Positions 33,070-41,687 of a DNA stretch of 60,339 bases are shown in pieces. The stretch's first letter is position 1; the number at the start of each line of letters is the position of its first letter. Source of the DNA: Pseudomonadota bacterium. Its GTDB lineage: Bacteria > Myxococcota > Myxococcia > Myxococcales > Anaeromyxobacteraceae. The position numbers and the translations under genes were made by a program. The stretch lies in NCBI GenBank assembly GCA_023428085.1, contig JAEYZK010000120.1, positions 1 through 60,339 on the forward strand, written 5' to 3'. A model generated the notes under the pieces. The model did no database searches and had not been told where the DNA came from. It saw only the letters and a program-made list of their open reading frames with translations.

Positions 33070-33705
33070 TTGCTGGTCCCCGGCCCGATGTCCTCTCCTG
33101 CTCCCGCCCTCCGGTCCTGCCGCTGGCTCCTCCTCGCCACCCTCGTCGCCGGTCCCACCGCAGGGGCCCGCGCCGGCGAGCTCGTCTACGTCGCCCTCGG
33201 CGAGCAGACACGCTTCGGGATGCAGGCCGGGGATCCCGAGCAGATCGCCCGGGCCCTCGGCATCACCGGGATGCGGGTGCGCGTCGTCGATCTCACCGCT
33301 CCGGGAGTGACCTCGGACGTGATCCGTCGCGAGCACCTCCGGAACGCCATCGCGCTCCGCCCGTTCCTCGTGACGCTGGCCGTCGGCGCGGCGGACGCGT
33401 GCGGGCGCACTCCCCTTCGCCGGTTCGCGCGCGATCTGGAGATCATCGCCGATCTGCTGCACCGGAACGTCCCCAACGTGATCGTCTCGACGTCCGGACC
33501 ACCGGACGAGCACTGCGCGCGCTCAGGCTCGGCCCTCCGGCGGCGCGTCGACGCGTTCAACTGGGCGATCGTTCGTTCGGCGAGACGAAACCGGCTGAGC
33601 CTCGCCGACCTCGGCGGCATCGGCCGGAGCACGGCGCGCGCCTGGAAGGAGGTCGTGGAGGGGAAGGTGGTGCTCCTCCTGCCGCGATCCTCGCGAGCCG
33701 ACTGA
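33070..33705 (+). CDS. SGNH-hydrolase-like protein lacking the catalytic serine
   Basis: A 211-residue exported protein (signal LLLATLVAGPTAGARA). Its strand order and motifs follow the SGNH/GDSL fold: ELVYVALGEQTRFG, then RVRVVDLTAPGVTSDV, then ALRPFLVTLAVGAADACG. The position of the catalytic GDS is GEQ (residues 44-46), and the Asn of the block III GxND motif is also missing. No DxxH motif is seen near the C-terminus. It is therefore probably a non-enzymatic relative, perhaps a binding protein. A start at the second Met (33088) is also possible. It is convergent with the histidine kinase gene. Confidence 0.65.
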   Translation: MLVPGPMSSPAPALRSCRWLLLATLVAGPTAGARAGELVYVALGEQTRFGMQAGDPEQIARALGITGMRVRVVDLTAPGVTSDVIRREHLRNAIALRPFLVTLAVGAADACGRTPLRRFARDLEIIADLLHRNVPNVIVSTSGPPDEHCARSGSALRRRVDAFNWAIVRSARRNRLSLADLGGIGRSTARAWKEVVEGKVVLLLPRSSRAD

Positions 33706-33717
33706 CGCACAGGACCA

Positions 33718-33734
33718 GCGGCTCGCGGAGCCGC
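33718..33734. terminator. Short hairpin between convergent genes
   Basis: GCGGCTC-GCG-GAGCCGC forms a perfect 7-bp stem 12 bases after the SGNH-like gene, between it and the oppositely oriented kinase gene. It lacks a T tract. Confidence 0.4.
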
Positions 33735-33794
33735 ACCGGCCGCACCCTCCCTGGCGCCCCGTGGCGCTTCAGCGGGACGACGCCGAGCGCGTGA

Positions 33795-35912
33795 TCATGC
33801 CCCGCCCAGGCGCACGCGCCCGTCGGGCCCGCCAGCCGGCTCCGCCTCGCCCTGCCGGCGCGCGGAGGCGAGCGGCCAGGAGACCCGCACCCGCGCCCCC
33901 CGCCCGACCGCGCTCTCCAGATCGATCTCGCCGCCGTGGTTCCGGACGATCTGCAGGGCAACGGTGAGGCCCAGCCCCGTCCCCTTCCCCCGCTTCTTCG
34001 TCGTGAAGAACGGATCGAAGACCCGGTGGCGCAGGTCCTCCGGGATCCCCGCCCCCTGGTCGATCACCTCGAAGGTGCACGTCCCGGCGGCGCCCGCGCG
34101 GGCGCGGATGAGCACGCGCCCGCCCGGCTGGCTCGCGTGCAGCGCGTTCAGCACGAGGTTCACGAGCACCTGCTTGAGCTGATCGGGGTTCGCCGCGAGC
34201 GGCGGCAACGCCGGCGGGACGTCGACCTCGATCGAGAGCGCCCGCGTCTGCGCCTCGAACGAGAGGAGGTCGCCGACCTCCCTGGCCACGGCGCCGAGGG
34301 GGACGACGCCCCCGACCTCCCGGGACGTGCGGGAGAAGTCGAGCAGCTCCCGGATCGTCCGCGAGATCCGATCGATCTCCTCCACGATGATCCGCGCGCT
34401 CTCGCCCTGCGGGTGCTCGGCCCCGAGCCGCCGGACGAGGAGCTCGGCGCGTCCACGCATCACGCCGAGCGGGGTCCCGACCTCGTGCGCGATCCCGGCG
34501 GCGAGCCCGCCGACCGTGGCCAGCTTCTCGGCGCGGAGCAGCTGGGACGCGAGCGCGCGCAGCTCGGTGACGTCCTCCAGCACGACGAGGACGCTCAGAT
34601 CCGCCGACCGGTGATCGAGCGGCACCGCGTGCGCCGTGAAGACGGCGCCCGAGGGGCCGAGGGCCAGCGGCGGTTCGAGGATGCGGCGCACCGCTCGCGC
34701 CGCCCGCGCGTCTCGAATGGCACCGCGAAGCGCGTCCAGCGCCTCCGCGGGCGCGTCAGGGAAGGCCTGCGCGAGCGTGCGACCGGGGCGGGCCGAGGGC
34801 AGCCGCTCGCGGACCGCGCGGTTCGCGCCGGAGATGCCGTCGCGCTCGTCGAACGTGAGCACGCCGACGGGCGCGTTCTCGAGGACCTTCTCCGCCTTCT
34901 CGCGCAGGTGGGCGACCTGCTCCGCGGTCCGGAGCCGCTCCTTCACGGCGATCGTCCGCCGCGCGTTCAGGACGAGGTACGCGGCGAGGCCGCCGAGCGC
35001 GGACGCGAACGCGACGGCCAGCGCGGCCATCCGGTGCTTGATGGCCTGCTCCTGGGCCTCGAGCGGCGCCGTCGAATCGATGATCGCCGCCGACCAGTGT
35101 CCCGCGTCCTGGGTCCGGATCGGCGCGAACACCGCGACCGCGTCCGCGTCGCCGAGCCCGAGGCCGTCGGCCTGCCGCGCCGGGATGATGCGGGTCCCGC
35201 TGTGGCCCGCGCGCATGCGCTCCAGCACCTCGCGGAGGGCGGCGGGGCTGCGCCCGGCCTCGATCGCCGCGAGGATGGCCGAGTCGGTGAGCGGTGTCAT
35301 CCTCCTGCGGGGCCCGAACAGCACCAGCTTCGACCCCTCCCCCGGGGCGACGATGCGCAGCCGCTCGAACCACGTGCGCTGATCGACGAGCACGACGAGC
35401 GCGCCGCCCACCGCCCCGTCCTGGGAGAGCGGCGTGGCGAACGCACGGAGCCAGGGAGCCGCGGCATCCCCCAGCGGCTCGGAGATCGCCATGCCCTGGC
35501 GTTCGATGGCGTCCCGCGCCGTCCCCGCCAGCGCCTCGCGCAGCGCCGGCCGAGACACCAGGTTCGTCCCCTGCGCCGTCGAGGAGACCAGGCGTTCTCG
35601 CCCTCCAGGTCCGTACACGGCGAACATCACGTACGACGGCACCACCTCGAGCAACGCCTCGAGCTCCCGCCGCTCCCCGCGCGCCGAGTCCGGCGAGCTC
35701 ACGAGGCGCGCCGCGAAGTCGAGGTGCTGGCCCATCGCCGCCAGCTCGGACTCGATCTCGCGGATGGCGATGCGCAACCGGGTCAGGTGCTCGTCGCCGA
35801 AGGCGGCCACGAGGGCCGCCCGGTCCCGCCGGGCCGATTCGACGGCCAGCGCCCCGACGGCGAGCATCACGCCCGCCGCGGACGCCACGGCGATCCACGT
35901 TCCGCGCCTCAT
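33795..35912 (-). CDS. Sensor histidine kinase with periplasmic sensor and PAS domain
   Basis: A 705-residue kinase. One transmembrane helix near residues 7-24, a large periplasmic region of the double-Cache type (about 30-290) and a second helix (about 297-316) precede a PAS domain (about 335-455). The HisKA H-box has H476 in AGIAHEVGTPLG. The ATPase domain has the N-box in QVLVNLVLNALHAS, DQGAGIP, DPFFTTKKRGKGTGLGL. It starts 6 bases after otsB with GAGGGG overlapping the otsB stop, so it is co-transcribed with otsA-otsB. No response regulator gene is adjacent. It may sense osmotic or envelope stress, but the ligand is unknown. Confidence 0.9.
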   Translation of the reverse strand: MRRGTWIAVASAAGVMLAVGALAVESARRDRAALVAAFGDEHLTRLRIAIREIESELAAMGQHLDFAARLVSSPDSARGERRELEALLEVVPSYVMFAVYGPGGRERLVSSTAQGTNLVSRPALREALAGTARDAIERQGMAISEPLGDAAAPWLRAFATPLSQDGAVGGALVVLVDQRTWFERLRIVAPGEGSKLVLFGPRRRMTPLTDSAILAAIEAGRSPAALREVLERMRAGHSGTRIIPARQADGLGLGDADAVAVFAPIRTQDAGHWSAAIIDSTAPLEAQEQAIKHRMAALAVAFASALGGLAAYLVLNARRTIAVKERLRTAEQVAHLREKAEKVLENAPVGVLTFDERDGISGANRAVRERLPSARPGRTLAQAFPDAPAEALDALRGAIRDARAARAVRRILEPPLALGPSGAVFTAHAVPLDHRSADLSVLVVLEDVTELRALASQLLRAEKLATVGGLAAGIAHEVGTPLGVMRGRAELLVRRLGAEHPQGESARIIVEEIDRISRTIRELLDFSRTSREVGGVVPLGAVAREVGDLLSFEAQTRALSIEVDVPPALPPLAANPDQLKQVLVNLVLNALHASQPGGRVLIRARAGAAGTCTFEVIDQGAGIPEDLRHRVFDPFFTTKKRGKGTGLGLTVALQIVRNHGGEIDLESAVGRGARVRVSWPLASARRQGEAEPAGGPDGRVRLGGA

Positions 35913-35918
35913 GGCCCC

Positions 35919-36716
35919 TCAACGGATCGCGAGGAGTCGCTCCAGCCCCTCGGTGTCGCCCTCCAGCCCGTGCACCCGCCGGCGGGCCCGGATCAGGCGC
36001 CGCAGCAGCTCGTCGATCGCGGCCTGCTCGGGGAGGTAGGCGTGGGCCGCGGAGCGGCCGGAGCGTCCCACCCGGACGGCGACGGCGACGCCCGCGGCGC
36101 GGAACGCGTCCTCGTCCGTCCGGTCGTCGCCCACGAACAGCGCGCGCGCCTTCCCCAGCCGGGAGAGGAGCGCTTGCAGGGCCTGGCCCTTGTTCGGCGC
36201 CTCCGCCGGCGCGAGGGTCACGACGAAGCGACCCGGGACGATCCGCGCCTCCGGGACCGACGAGACGGCCGCGGTGATCGCGCGGCGTGCGTCCGCGGGG
36301 GACGGAGCGTGCCGATAGTGGATCGAGAGCGAGAACCCGTTGTCCTCCATGAACACCCCCTGGAGCGCCTCGACCGGCTCCCGGATGGCGTCGCGCCACG
36401 CCGCCACGCGGCGCCGCAGCTTCAGGTCGATCGGCCCGAAGCCCGCCTCCGCGCCGTGGCTCCCGATCGTGGCGACGAGCGGGATGCGGGCGACCCGCGG
36501 CGCGAGGTCGGCCCGGGAACGGCCGGAGATCACCGCCGTCGGATACAGCAGCGCCACGACCCGGAGCAGCGCCCAGGTGCTGAGCTGCATGCGGGCCTCG
36601 GGCGGCGACGGCACGATGGGCGCGAGGGTGCCGTCGAAGTCGAACGCCAGCAGGACGTCCCCCTCGGCCAGCTCGTCCAGCGCCTTCTCCCACTCCGGTT
36701 CCAGGATGCTCCTCAC
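35919..36716 (-). CDS. otsB: Trehalose-6-phosphate phosphatase
   Basis: A 265-residue HAD-family phosphatase. The nucleophile Asp is in LLAFDFDGTLAP; AVISGRSRADL, GSHGAE and the late FVGDDRTDEDAF motif are typical of OtsB. It removes phosphate from trehalose 6-phosphate made by the gene before it. The GTG start at 36716 overlaps the otsA stop by 4 bases (GTGA), so the two are translationally coupled. Length fits the family; longer in-frame starts upstream run through otsA and are rejected. Confidence 0.95.
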   Translation of the reverse strand: MRSILEPEWEKALDELAEGDVLLAFDFDGTLAPIVPSPPEARMQLSTWALLRVVALLYPTAVISGRSRADLAPRVARIPLVATIGSHGAEAGFGPIDLKLRRRVAAWRDAIREPVEALQGVFMEDNGFSLSIHYRHAPSPADARRAITAAVSSVPEARIVPGRFVVTLAPAEAPNKGQALQALLSRLGKARALFVGDDRTDEDAFRAAGVAVAVRVGRSGRSAAHAYLPEQAAIDELLRRLIRARRRVHGLEGDTEGLERLLAIR

Positions 36717-38965
36717 GCGCTCACCTCGTCGACTGCGTGGATCCCCAGCGCGAGCCGGCTGCTCAGCCGGTCGCGCGCTCTCAGCTTCCCTGCCTCCGAC
36801 AGCATCCGCCCCGCCCAGCGGTAGACGTTGAACTCGCCGACCTGGGCCCGGAGCGCCCGCATGCGCTCCGCCTGCTCCGCGGCGGGCATCTCCAGGGCGG
36901 TGCAGAGGGCGGCGCTCGCCTCCTCGAGGTCGTACGGGTTGACGAGCAGCGCCTCGGAGAGCTCGCGCGCCGCCCCGGTGAAGCGGCTCAGGACGAGCAC
37001 GCCGCGCTCGTCGTCCCGCGCGGCCACGAACTCCTTCGCGACGAGGTTCATCCCGTCGTGCAGGGAGCTCACGTAGCAGAGGTCCGCGGCGCGCATGTAC
37101 CGGAACACCGCCGCGGAGTCGTGGTGCGCCCGCAGGAGGACGATCGGCCGCCAGGTCCCGCGGGCGAACCGCTCGTTGATCCGCTGCGCGACGGCCTCGA
37201 CCTGCTCGTTCAGGGCCCGGTACTCGGGGATCAGCGTGCGGCTCGGGGCGCCGAGCTGGGCGAACGTGAACCGCTGCTGGAGATGCGGGAACCGCTCCAG
37301 CGCCCGCTCCACCGCGAGCAGCCGCTCCTCGATCCCCTTGGTGTAGTCGAGGCGGTCCACGCCGATCCCGAGCAGCGCGTCGGGCGCGAGCCCCAGCTCC
37401 TCGAACACCGACCGCCGGCACTCCGGCACCGGCGGCGCCGCGGCCGCCCATCCGTTCGGCCATTCGATCGAGATCGGGTAGGGCCGGACCAGGCACTCGT
37501 GCCCGCGGTAGACGACCGACATCCGCTCGCGGTCGATCCGGGCCTCGAGGAACCGATCGACCCCCTCGAGGAAGTTGTTGCAGTGCTGCTGGGTGTGGAA
37601 CCCGACGATGCTCGAGCCGAGCAGGCCGTCGAGGAGCTCGCGCGCCCAGGGGCACACGCCGAGGCGCTCCGCGTGCGGCCAGGGGATGTGCCAGAAGGTG
37701 ATCACCGTCGCGCGCGGGAGCCGCCGGCGCACGTGCGCGGGCGCGAGCGCGAAGTGGTAGTCCTGGATGAGGACGATCGGGTCCGCGCCCTCCGCCTCGT
37801 CGCGGACGGCGTCCGCGAACTTCGCGTTCACGGCGTCGTACTGCCGCCAGTCCTCGGCCCGGAACGCGGGCCGCGTGTAGACCTGGTGGCACAGCGGCCA
37901 GAGCCCCTCGTTCGAGAAGCCGTAGTAGTAGCCGCGCTCCTCCTCCTCGCTCAGCCAGACGCGGTGGAGCGCGTAGGTCTCCTCGCCAGGCGGGACGAGC
38001 ACCTGGCTCTTCTTGTTCACGACGGCGCGGTCCGCGTTGCCGCTCCCATGCGCGATCCAGACGCCGGAGCAGGCGCGGAGCACGGGCTCGAGCGCGGTGA
38101 CGAGGCCGCTGGCGGGACGCAGCACCGAGACGGTGCCGTCCGGGCCGCGCTGGTGCACGTACGGCTCGCGGTTCGCGACCACGATGACGCTGTCGCCGTG
38201 GAGGCTCTCGTGGAGGACCTGCTGCAGCCGCTCCGGCGTCCACTTCCCTCCGCCGCCGCGCTCGCTCGCGGCGTCCGCGAGCGCGTCGCGGATGTCGGAG
38301 AGGAGCGGCGTGAACCGCGGCGCGACCCGGCTCCGGCCCCACGCCCCGGGCCGGCCGAGCGAGATGAGGCGGCGCATCTCCTCCGTCCAGCTCGTCCAGC
38401 TCAGGCGCCGCATGAACAGGGCAGCCGCCGACGCGAGGACGGACACGACCGCGAACACGATCATCGTGAAGCGTCGCATCGAGGCCTCGCGCCGGGCCAC
38501 GAAGCTGAGGTCGTGCACCACCACCAGGTTCGCGACGATCTGCTCCTCGTCCCGGAGCGGCGCGACCGAGAGGTGGACGAGCCCATCGCCGAGGTCCTGC
38601 GAGACCTCGAGCGGGTCGACCCGGTCGGGACCGAACTCGTTCGGCCGGCGCTCGGCGATCCGCTCACACGCGTAGGAGGGAGGGAGCGTATCCGTCCGGG
38701 CCAGCGTCTTCATCTGCGGCGAACAGAGCGCCGCGGCCATCACCCGGTCATCGCGGGTGATGTCGTTCAGGAGGGCGGAGAACCGTCGCCGCTCGTTCGA
38801 CTTCACGTGTGCGACGAGGCTCTCCCGCGCGCCGCTGGCCGCGAGCCGTGCTCGCGCGGACACGTCCCGCATGAACCAGCTCCGGGTCGTGTCGTTGATG
38901 AGCGTGGTGGCGCCCCACGCGAGGGCGCCCAGGACGGCGAGAAGCGGAAAGAGCACTCGAATCAT
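36713..38965 (-). CDS. otsA: Membrane-anchored sensor domain fused to trehalose-6-phosphate synthase
   Basis: A 750-residue fusion. Residues 3-20 and 167-186 are transmembrane helices bracketing about 145 residues predicted to be periplasmic, as in single-Cache-type sensors. After a cytoplasmic linker (about 187-255), a full GT20 trehalose-6-phosphate synthase follows (about 258-735): VIVVANREPYVHQRG, ASGLVTALEPVL, WIAHGSGNADR, FWHIPWPHAE, GVDRLDYTKGI and SSLHDGMNLVAKEF. It joins UDP-glucose and glucose 6-phosphate. The start is the ATG at 38965; a GTG two codons upstream is also possible. The usual OtsA is soluble and about 480 residues, so the sensor module is unusual. It is coupled to otsB and the kinase. 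Confidence 0.92.
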   Translation of the reverse strand: MIRVLFPLLAVLGALAWGATTLINDTTRSWFMRDVSARARLAASGARESLVAHVKSNERRRFSALLNDITRDDRVMAAALCSPQMKTLARTDTLPPSYACERIAERRPNEFGPDRVDPLEVSQDLGDGLVHLSVAPLRDEEQIVANLVVVHDLSFVARREASMRRFTMIVFAVVSVLASAAALFMRRLSWTSWTEEMRRLISLGRPGAWGRSRVAPRFTPLLSDIRDALADAASERGGGGKWTPERLQQVLHESLHGDSVIVVANREPYVHQRGPDGTVSVLRPASGLVTALEPVLRACSGVWIAHGSGNADRAVVNKKSQVLVPPGEETYALHRVWLSEEEERGYYYGFSNEGLWPLCHQVYTRPAFRAEDWRQYDAVNAKFADAVRDEAEGADPIVLIQDYHFALAPAHVRRRLPRATVITFWHIPWPHAERLGVCPWARELLDGLLGSSIVGFHTQQHCNNFLEGVDRFLEARIDRERMSVVYRGHECLVRPYPISIEWPNGWAAAAPPVPECRRSVFEELGLAPDALLGIGVDRLDYTKGIEERLLAVERALERFPHLQQRFTFAQLGAPSRTLIPEYRALNEQVEAVAQRINERFARGTWRPIVLLRAHHDSAAVFRYMRAADLCYVSSLHDGMNLVAKEFVAARDDERGVLVLSRFTGAARELSEALLVNPYDLEEASAALCTALEMPAAEQAERMRALRAQVGEFNVYRWAGRMLSEAGKLRARDRLSSRLALGIHAVDEVSA

Positions 38966-39479
38966 CGTCACCTCGTCGTCGTGGCGTCTTGCCAGTGTCC
39001 CCCTGGCAAGGTGCAAGGGCCCGCGGACCTCCGCCCGTCCTGGCGCTGGATCGCAGCGTTCCCTCGCGGCGTCTGCAGGAACCCGGCCGAACGTCGTCCG
39101 CGCGTGGACGGGGTGGGAGGAGCGGCCACACGCTCCGCCCTGCTGCTCCCGCCGGCGGATCACTTCGACGTGCAACGAACGCGCGCTCCCCGACCTCCCG
39201 CTCGATGCCTTCCCTTCCTCGACCCTCGCTCCTCGCCCGCGTGCGGAGGCGCTGGTGCCGTCGGTCTCCGCCAGCGTCGTGTCGTACTCCGACGTCTTCG
39301 GCGGAGGCTACAGCGCGCGGCAGGTCCGCCGGCGACGGCCGCCTGGTCCCCGCTGGCCCGCTCGCACCCTCGCTCCCGCGTCCGTGCCCGCACCTTCGCG
39401 GCTGATCGACCCCAGCGCGTCGGGTCGTCCCGCTGCGCACATTCGTTGGACATCCCGGCCCGCGCTGAACGGAGGACAC
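38966..39479. other. Divergent regulatory gap between otsA and the DUF2254 gene
   Basis: No gene is supported in these 514 bases, although GC-rich open frames cross it. A perfect dyad lies at 38988-39010. No good sigma70 or sigma54 match was recognised on either strand. Confidence 0.5.
38988..39010. promoter_or_regulatory. Perfect dyad upstream of otsA
   Basis: CTTGCCAG and CTGGCAAG form a perfect 8-bp inverted repeat with a 7-base centre, 23 bases upstream of the otsA ATG. It could be an operator or an mRNA hairpin controlling the trehalose operon. Confidence 0.5.
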
Positions 39480-40832
39480 ATGGCCCCATACTCCCCCAGG
39501 TCGGCGCGCCGCGTCGCCGAGGTCGTGCGCGCGCTCTGGTTCGTCCCGGCGCTGATGACGCTCGCCGGCGTGGTCCTCGGCCTCGCGATGCCCGGCGTCG
39601 ACGCGATCCCCCACGTCCTGCGAGAGACGCACCTCGGCTTCGTCCGCGCGGTCCTCGACTCCGCGCCCGGCGGGGCACAGCAGGTGCTCGCGACCGGCGC
39701 GGGCGCCCTCGCGACCATCCTCGGGGTCGCCTTCTCCCTCACGCTCGTCACCCTGCAGCTCGCGGCGGGGCAGTACACGCCGCGCCTCGTCGGCCGACTC
39801 CTGGAGGACCGCGTCACGAAGATCGTGCTCGGCGCATTCATCGGGACCGTCGCATACCTGCTCCTCGTGCTCCGCGCGATCCACGGCGTCGGCGAGGGTC
39901 AGGAGCCCTTCGTGCCGCGCATCAGCATGGCCCTCGGACTCGTGCTCTTCCTCGGCTGTCTCGGCCTGCTCGCATACTTCGTCCACCACCTCGGGAGCTC
40001 GATCCAGGCGGCGAGTCTCGCGAACCGGATCGCGGAGCAGACCATCCGCGCGCTGGAGCACCTCGCGCGCGACGGCGGCGACGCGGTCGTGGGGCCAGCC
40101 GACCGGCTGCGCCCCCGAGCCCACGGCGTCCTCTGCTCCGACGGGCACGGGTTCGTGCAGCTGGTGGACGTTCCCCGCCTCGCGTCGGCGCTCCCCGAGG
40201 GCACCGCCGGCGCGCAGATCCTGGTCGCGGCCGGCGACTTCGTCCTGCCCGGGCAGGCGCTCCTCGTCTACTGGCCCCTGCGCCCGCTCTCCCGCCGGGA
40301 GGAGGCGTCCCTCGTACGTGCAGTGGCGCTCGGCGAGGAGCGGACGGAGGACCAGGACGTGCTCTATGGCGTCCGTCTCCTCGCAGACATGGGGCTGAGG
40401 GCGCTCTCGCCCGGGATCAACGACGAGACCACGGCGGTCACGAGCGTCAACCAGCTCGCGGCCGTGCTCGCCCGCGCGACCCACCTCGGGGAAGGAGTCG
40501 AGTGGGTCCGCTGCGAGCGGAACGGGAAGTCCGTCTTCGCGCCCCGCCTCACCTTGCGCCGGATGGTCGAGGACGGCTTCGGTGGACTCATCCGCTTCTC
40601 CGCCACCCACCCACGCGTGCTGGCCCGGGTCGTCGAGGTCCTCGGCCAGCTCATCCCGCGGTTGCGCCCATGCGATGGGCGCGACGCACTCCTCGAGGCC
40701 GGCGAGTGGGTCGAGCGTACGCTCGACGCGTCGGAGTTTGCTGCGCACGAGCGCCGACTCGTCGCGGTCCGCCTCGAGGCGCTCCGACGCCAGGTGGGCC
40801 CGCCTCGGGACGGACCGCACGCGATGCACTGA
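39480..40832 (+). CDS. DUF2254 family membrane protein
   Basis: A 450-residue membrane protein. Four hydrophobic helices (about 20-38, 65-90, 110-130 and 148-170) are followed by a large soluble region. The motifs LTLVTLQLAAGQYTPRLVG and LLADMGLRALSPGINDETTA are typical of DUF2254. The family is widespread and its function is unknown; a mechanosensitive or ion-related role has been suggested but is not shown here. GGAGGA lies just before the ATG. It is divergent from otsA. Confidence 0.88.
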   Translation: MAPYSPRSARRVAEVVRALWFVPALMTLAGVVLGLAMPGVDAIPHVLRETHLGFVRAVLDSAPGGAQQVLATGAGALATILGVAFSLTLVTLQLAAGQYTPRLVGRLLEDRVTKIVLGAFIGTVAYLLLVLRAIHGVGEGQEPFVPRISMALGLVLFLGCLGLLAYFVHHLGSSIQAASLANRIAEQTIRALEHLARDGGDAVVGPADRLRPRAHGVLCSDGHGFVQLVDVPRLASALPEGTAGAQILVAAGDFVLPGQALLVYWPLRPLSRREEASLVRAVALGEERTEDQDVLYGVRLLADMGLRALSPGINDETTAVTSVNQLAAVLARATHLGEGVEWVRCERNGKSVFAPRLTLRRMVEDGFGGLIRFSATHPRVLARVVEVLGQLIPRLRPCDGRDALLEAGEWVERTLDASEFAAHERRLVAVRLEALRRQVGPPRDGPHAMH

Positions 40833-40988
40833 CCGGGCACCGCAGACGCGCTGCCGACAGGGGAGCGGGGGCATCCACGCCCGACATCGACGGTACCGCG
40901 GAGGCGCGAGGGCCGGGCGGATGGGCGCCGCGTGTCGCCGTCCGCATCTTCTCGTGAGCGGCTCGGATGGGCGCGCAGGGGGGTGCAC

Positions 40989-41561
40989 ATGACGAAGTAC
41001 AAGGTCGGCTACCTGATCGGCAGCCTGGCGAAGGCCTCGATCAACCGCCAGCTGGCGACGGCGCTGGTGCGGCTCGCGCCGCCGGAGCTGGAGCTGACGG
41101 AGATCCCGTTCAAGGATCTGCCGCTCTACAGCTACGACTACGACGCCGACTACCCGCCGGTCGCGCGCGCGTTCAAGGAGGCGATCGCGGACGTGGACGC
41201 GGTGCTCTTCGTGACGCCGGAGTACAACCGCTCGATCCCCGGCGGCCTCAAGAACGCGATCGACTGGGCGAGCCGCCCGTGGGGGCAGAACTCCTTCACC
41301 CGCAAGCCGGCGGCGATCATCGGCGCGTCGATCGGCTCCATCGGCACGGCCCTCGCGCAGCAGAGCCTGCGCGGCGTCCTGGCGTTCTGCAACGCGCCGC
41401 TCATGAACACGGTCGAGGCGTACGTCCACTTCAAGCCCGGGCTCATCACGCCGCAGGGCGAGGTCACGGACCCGTCGCTCGCGGAGTTCCTCCGCAAGTA
41501 CATGAGCGAGCTGCACGCGTTCGTGGTCCGCGTGCTCACGGTGCTCCCGCGGAACGCGTGA
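40989..41561 (+). CDS. NADPH-dependent FMN reductase (ArsH/ChrR/SsuE superfamily)
   Basis: A 190-residue flavodoxin-like reductase. The FMN phosphate loop is GSLAKASINRQLA, and the conserved TPEYNRSIPGGLKNAIDW segment binds the isoalloxazine ring. Such enzymes reduce FMN, quinones, chromate or azo dyes with NAD(P)H; the substrate cannot be told. GGGGGTG precedes the ATG. It is the last gene before the poly-G junction, 73 bases away, and is complete. Confidence 0.93.
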   Translation: MTKYKVGYLIGSLAKASINRQLATALVRLAPPELELTEIPFKDLPLYSYDYDADYPPVARAFKEAIADVDAVLFVTPEYNRSIPGGLKNAIDWASRPWGQNSFTRKPAAIIGASIGSIGTALAQQSLRGVLAFCNAPLMNTVEAYVHFKPGLITPQGEVTDPSLAEFLRKYMSELHAFVVRVLTVLPRNA

Positions 41562-41634
41562 GGGGCCGTCACGCCCTCACGTCGCGCCCGCTCCGAGGCT
41601 CCGCGCCGGGTGGGCTGAGACTCGGCCTGGTCGA

Positions 41635-41676
41635 GGGGGGGGGGGGGGGGGGGGGGGGGGCGGCCGCCCCCCCCCC
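41635..41676. other. Poly-G / CGGCCG / poly-C junction between two genomes
   Basis: 26 G are followed by CGGCCG and 10 C. The inner part is a perfect palindrome containing GCGGCCGC (41660-41667). Genes to the left look myxobacterial and genes to the right actinobacterial. The next gene ends only 11 bases to the right. I interpret it as an assembly or library join, not a biological element. Confidence 0.85.
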
Positions 41677-41687
41677 GCCGGAGGGTG

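Noticed and set aside
38966..39030. Sigma54 promoter before otsA or the DUF2254 gene
   Set aside because: TGGCAAG and GTGCAAG lie close together, but the GG and GC elements do not have the required 10-base spacing on either strand.
36737..40957. A 1,406-codon open frame on the plus strand across otsA and the DUF2254 gene
   Set aside because: It is antisense to otsA and out of frame with the DUF2254 gene, with composition typical of a shadow frame.
41655..41680. Cloning-vector or adapter sequence at the junction
   Set aside because: A NotI-type site is present, but no vector or adapter sequence flanks it. The palindrome follows from a G run, CGGCCG and a C run, so a vector origin cannot be claimed.
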